DNA from: MPNP01 sp963668325
GTDB taxonomy: Bacteria > Pseudomonadota > Alphaproteobacteria > Rhodobacterales > Rhodobacteraceae
Assembly (NCBI GenBank): GCA_963668325.1
Contig: OY764222.1
Coordinates: 2,294,001 to 2,358,000 of the forward strand
Reading direction: 5' to 3'
Length of the DNA stretch: 64,000 nt
Part shown: piece by piece, positions 62,229 to 64,000 of the stretch
Layout: each line of letters opens with the position of its first letter
How positions within the stretch are numbered: the first letter of the stretch is position 1
Made by a program: the position numbers and the translations under genes
The notes under the pieces: model-generated
Seen by the model: the letters and a program-made list of their open reading frames with translations, nothing else
The model's database searches: none
Told to the model about the DNA's origin: nothing

Positions 62229-62257
62229 TTGAAATTAACAGCAGATAGTATAAATAT
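62229..62257 (+). promoter_or_regulatory. Promoter-like sequence before the candidate sRNA
   Basis: TTGAAA at 62229-62234 and TATAAATAT at 62249-62257. The -10 hexamer could be TAAATA or AAATAT, giving spacers of 16-18 bp. Confidence 0.4.
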
Positions 62258-62340
62258 CCCCTCACTGCTCGACAGGTTTCTTGTCTGTACGAAACCTGCC
62301 TCAATGACTTCTTGCCCGCCTTAGTGCGGGCAATTTTTTT
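62258..62340 (+). ncRNA. Candidate small RNA (~80 nt)
   Basis: A promoter-like element, an isolated hairpin (CAGGTTTC at 62273-62280 pairing with GAAACCTG at 62291-62298), a short single-stranded link TCAATGACTT and a perfect intrinsic terminator follow one another with no open frame. The terminator cannot belong to any upstream plus-strand gene, since DUF502 ends 1.9 kb before. The transcript would lie antisense to the leader of the solute-binding protein gene. Known alphaproteobacterial sRNAs such as AbcR control solute-binding genes; I cannot assign a family. Confidence 0.5.
62312..62340 (+). terminator. Strong intrinsic terminator
   Basis: TTGCCCGC (62312-62319), 6-nt loop, GCGGGCAA (62326-62333), then seven T. 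Best terminator in the window, oriented on the plus strand. It would end the candidate sRNA. Confidence 0.85.
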
Positions 62341-62588
62341 GTCATCTTATCCACCAGTGTTTCTTAATAGCCCAAATTTAGTTGTTGGTAAAGATTTCGT
62401 TAGATATCTTGGCTAGAAAAAAGAATAGAAAAGCTATTTCTTTCTAGCACCCCTTCTGTTCTATCTCGCAATAGCGTGTTGCTATATAGTATAGTTTTTG
62501 AATTAGAATATTGATCATGAATTGAGATCTGTAATTCTGATAAGAGAAGTCATACATTCAGGTTCAAATTACGAAAGGGTTGAAATTA

Positions 62589-63362
62589 ATGAATTTGTCA
62601 GCAAAAACAGTTTTAGTTACTGGTTCGACATCAGGCATAGGCCTGGGAATAATCAGGAAATTTGCCTCGCTTGGGGCAAAGGTAATCCTAAACTCATTTA
62701 CAAATACAGACGAGGATCAGGAATTGGCTGATCAAATTGGTAAAGAGTATGGAACCAGTGCTGTTTACCTACAGGCTGACTTAACTAATGCCAACGAGGC
62801 AAGAGATCTGGTTTCACAATCAGAAGATATTGATATCCTGGTAAACAATGCGGGAATTCAATTCGTCTCTCCTATTGAAGATTTTCCTATTGATAAATGG
62901 AATGAAATTATTGCCCTGAATTTATCGGCAGCTTTTCATACCATTGCTAAGGCACTTCCAGCAATGCGAACGAATAATTGGGGTCGGATAATTAATATAA
63001 GTTCCGTTCATGGATTGCGGGCATCCCCTTTTAAATCGGCCTATATTTCAGCCAAACACGGAATTATTGGCTTGACCAAAACAGTTGCAATGGAAACCGC
63101 TGAAACACCCATAACATGCAATGCTATCTGCCCTGGTTATGTCATGACACCAATGGTTGAAGAACAAATTGCCGACCAAATGAAAGTTCATAGGAAAGAT
63201 AGAGAATCAATTTTTAGAGATGTAATGTTGGCTAGGCAACCTTCAAAACAATTTGTTTCAATTGAGCAAATTGCTGACGCAACTGTGTTCTTATGCTCTA
63301 GTGCCGCTGATCAAATTACGGGAACAACCTTGTCTATAGATGGCGGTTGGACTTCGCTTTAA
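62589..63362 (+). CDS. SDR-family dehydrogenase, probable 3-hydroxybutyrate dehydrogenase
   Basis: A 257-residue short-chain dehydrogenase: TGSTSGIGLGI cofactor loop, NNAGIQFVSPIEDFP, catalytic Ser in NISSVHGLRASPFKS and YISAKHG with Tyr/Lys. The segment GIQFVSPIEDFPIDKWN and the late VCPGYV-like ICPGYVMTPMVEEQI are typical for D-3-hydroxybutyrate dehydrogenases, which oxidise 3-hydroxybutyrate to acetoacetate. ATG 62589 has AAAGGG nine bases upstream. The stop overlaps the end of mfd by 4 bp. Confidence 0.85.
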   Translation: MNLSAKTVLVTGSTSGIGLGIIRKFASLGAKVILNSFTNTDEDQELADQIGKEYGTSAVYLQADLTNANEARDLVSQSEDIDILVNNAGIQFVSPIEDFPIDKWNEIIALNLSAAFHTIAKALPAMRTNNWGRIINISSVHGLRASPFKSAYISAKHGIIGLTKTVAMETAETPITCNAICPGYVMTPMVEEQIADQMKVHRKDRESIFRDVMLARQPSKQFVSIEQIADATVFLCSSAADQITGTTLSIDGGWTSL

Positions 63363-64000
63363 TGCGCTGTAGGTTTGCCAGCCAGATTTTCTTCTCCCAT
63401 GGAAATAAGGTTTTGAAGAATTTGTCGTATCCCAGCAATTCTTACTTTATCGTCAGTCCAGTTTTTCGGGATAAATATTCGATCCTGAAAAACTCTTGTT
63501 CCAGGACCTTGTTGCTTAAGAAATTGCAATAATAAGTCAGGATTGTCGAATTCATTATTGAAAAATTTTATCGAAGCGCCCTTCTCACCGCAATCCAGGT
63601 TTCTGATACCGGCTTGTATGCACAGCCTTTTAATCTTTAAAAGTGTAAAAAAGTTTTTTACCTCTCTAGGCATCAGTCCAAATCTATCAGTAATTTCATC
63701 CGCAATAGAATCTAAATTCTCATTCTCCATGTCGGAAAGCCTCCGGTATATTCCTAACCTGGTATCCAAATCCTGAATATAATTCTCGGGAATTCTTGCT
63801 TCCATCCCAAGATTGAGTTTGGGTGAAATTGCTACCTGGGCTTTATTCTCTTTCTTCTGGCCCCTTTCCCTTTCTAAATCTTCTACGGCATCCTGCAACA
63901 TTTTTAGATATAGCTCAAAACCTACTTCCTGGATATGACCTGATTGTTGTTCGCCAAGCAAGTTACCGGCTCCTCGGTGATCTAGATCATGTGCTGCAAG
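63359..64000 (-). CDS. mfd: Transcription-repair coupling factor Mfd, C-terminal part (partial)
   Basis: The gene enters from the right edge. The readable part begins with the end of the helicase core (AAHDLDHRGAGNLLGEQQSG) and continues with HIQEVGFELYLKMLQDAVED and the D7/TRCF domain (IPENYIQDLDTRLGIYRRLS, DEITDRFGLMPREVKNFF). Mfd removes stalled RNA polymerase and recruits UvrA. Convergent with the SDR gene. Confidence 0.95.
   Translation of the reverse strand, partial: LAAHDLDHRGAGNLLGEQQSGHIQEVGFELYLKMLQDAVEDLERERGQKKENKAQVAISPKLNLGMEARIPENYIQDLDTRLGIYRRLSDMENENLDSIADEITDRFGLMPREVKNFFTLLKIKRLCIQAGIRNLDCGEKGASIKFFNNEFDNPDLLLQFLKQQGPGTRVFQDRIFIPKNWTDDKVRIAGIRQILQNLISMGEENLAGKPTAH

Noticed and set aside
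1..64000. tRNA or rRNA genes
   Set aside because: No cloverleaf-like or rRNA-like segment was recognised in the gaps when reading by eye; a covariance search would be needed to be certain.

Overview
The window looks like one contig stretch of an AT-rich alphaproteobacterium, probably marine or host-associated. This is inferred from gene content, not from a search: an iscR–cysteine desulfurase–sufB–sufC–sufD–sufS operon, a phoR/pstB/phoU/phoB block, rpsB–tsf, a corrinoid/tetrahydrofolate one-carbon cluster with a 'virulence factor'-type small protein, and a Yip1-like pair inside the suf operon. Housekeeping genes have low-GC coding and use many TTG/GTG starts. The mobile genes between about 14.8 and 30.1 kb are visibly GC-richer.

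Layout. 0–14.7 kb: end of pgi; a minus-strand one-carbon operon (small family protein, methylenetetrahydrofolate reductase, corrinoid methyltransferase, ASKHA/ferredoxin reactivase); rlmE; an MBL hydrolase; recA; alaS; DUF1330; a bufferin-type operon (bufA, bufB, bufC, DoxX); and an XRE–ImmA gene paired with a DUF4411 PIN-like toxin gene. 14.7–30.7 kb is a graveyard of mobile DNA. An IS66-family element with a clean 8-bp target duplication splits the DUF4411 gene. An IS630-type element cuts off a tctCBA transporter after 16 codons of tctA. An approximately 90-bp inverted repeat flanks that block. Phage relics follow: Fic tail, terminase large subunit lacking its Walker A, two secreted unknowns, one lone type I-E-like CRISPR repeat, an integrase start and a primase zinc finger. 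A DruA(DUF4338)–Tn5-type transposase gene is broken by a 28-bp duplication and by an IS1182-type element lying back to back with a 159-bp MITE that has the same ends. An IS1634-type transposase also lies here.

30.8–51.5 kb returns to core genes: icd, catalase, lipA, a cytochrome c–copC–copD copper cluster, a RatA/COQ10-like gene, the suf operon (10 genes, with a cupin between sufB and sufC), phoR–pstB–phoU–phoB lacking pstSCA, a fatty-acid desaturase with a TIM-barrel isomerase-like gene, and aroQ. 51.5–55.8 kb is a small defence island: an IetA-like AAA ATPase and an IetS-like subtilisin, bounded on one side by intact tsf and on the other by a diverged in-frame copy of the last 60 codons of tsf. 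55.8–64 kb: tsf, rpsB, a pseudouridine kinase/glycosidase pair, DUF502, a family 5 solute-binding protein, a candidate sRNA with a strong terminator, an SDR dehydrogenase and the end of mfd.

Most noteworthy: the ietAS island in the 3' end of tsf; the toxin gene silenced by an IS66 element whose precise loss would restore it; the IS1182/MITE tandem; the solitary CRISPR repeat; and the candidate sRNA antisense to the leader of the solute-binding protein gene. No tRNA or rRNA gene was seen.
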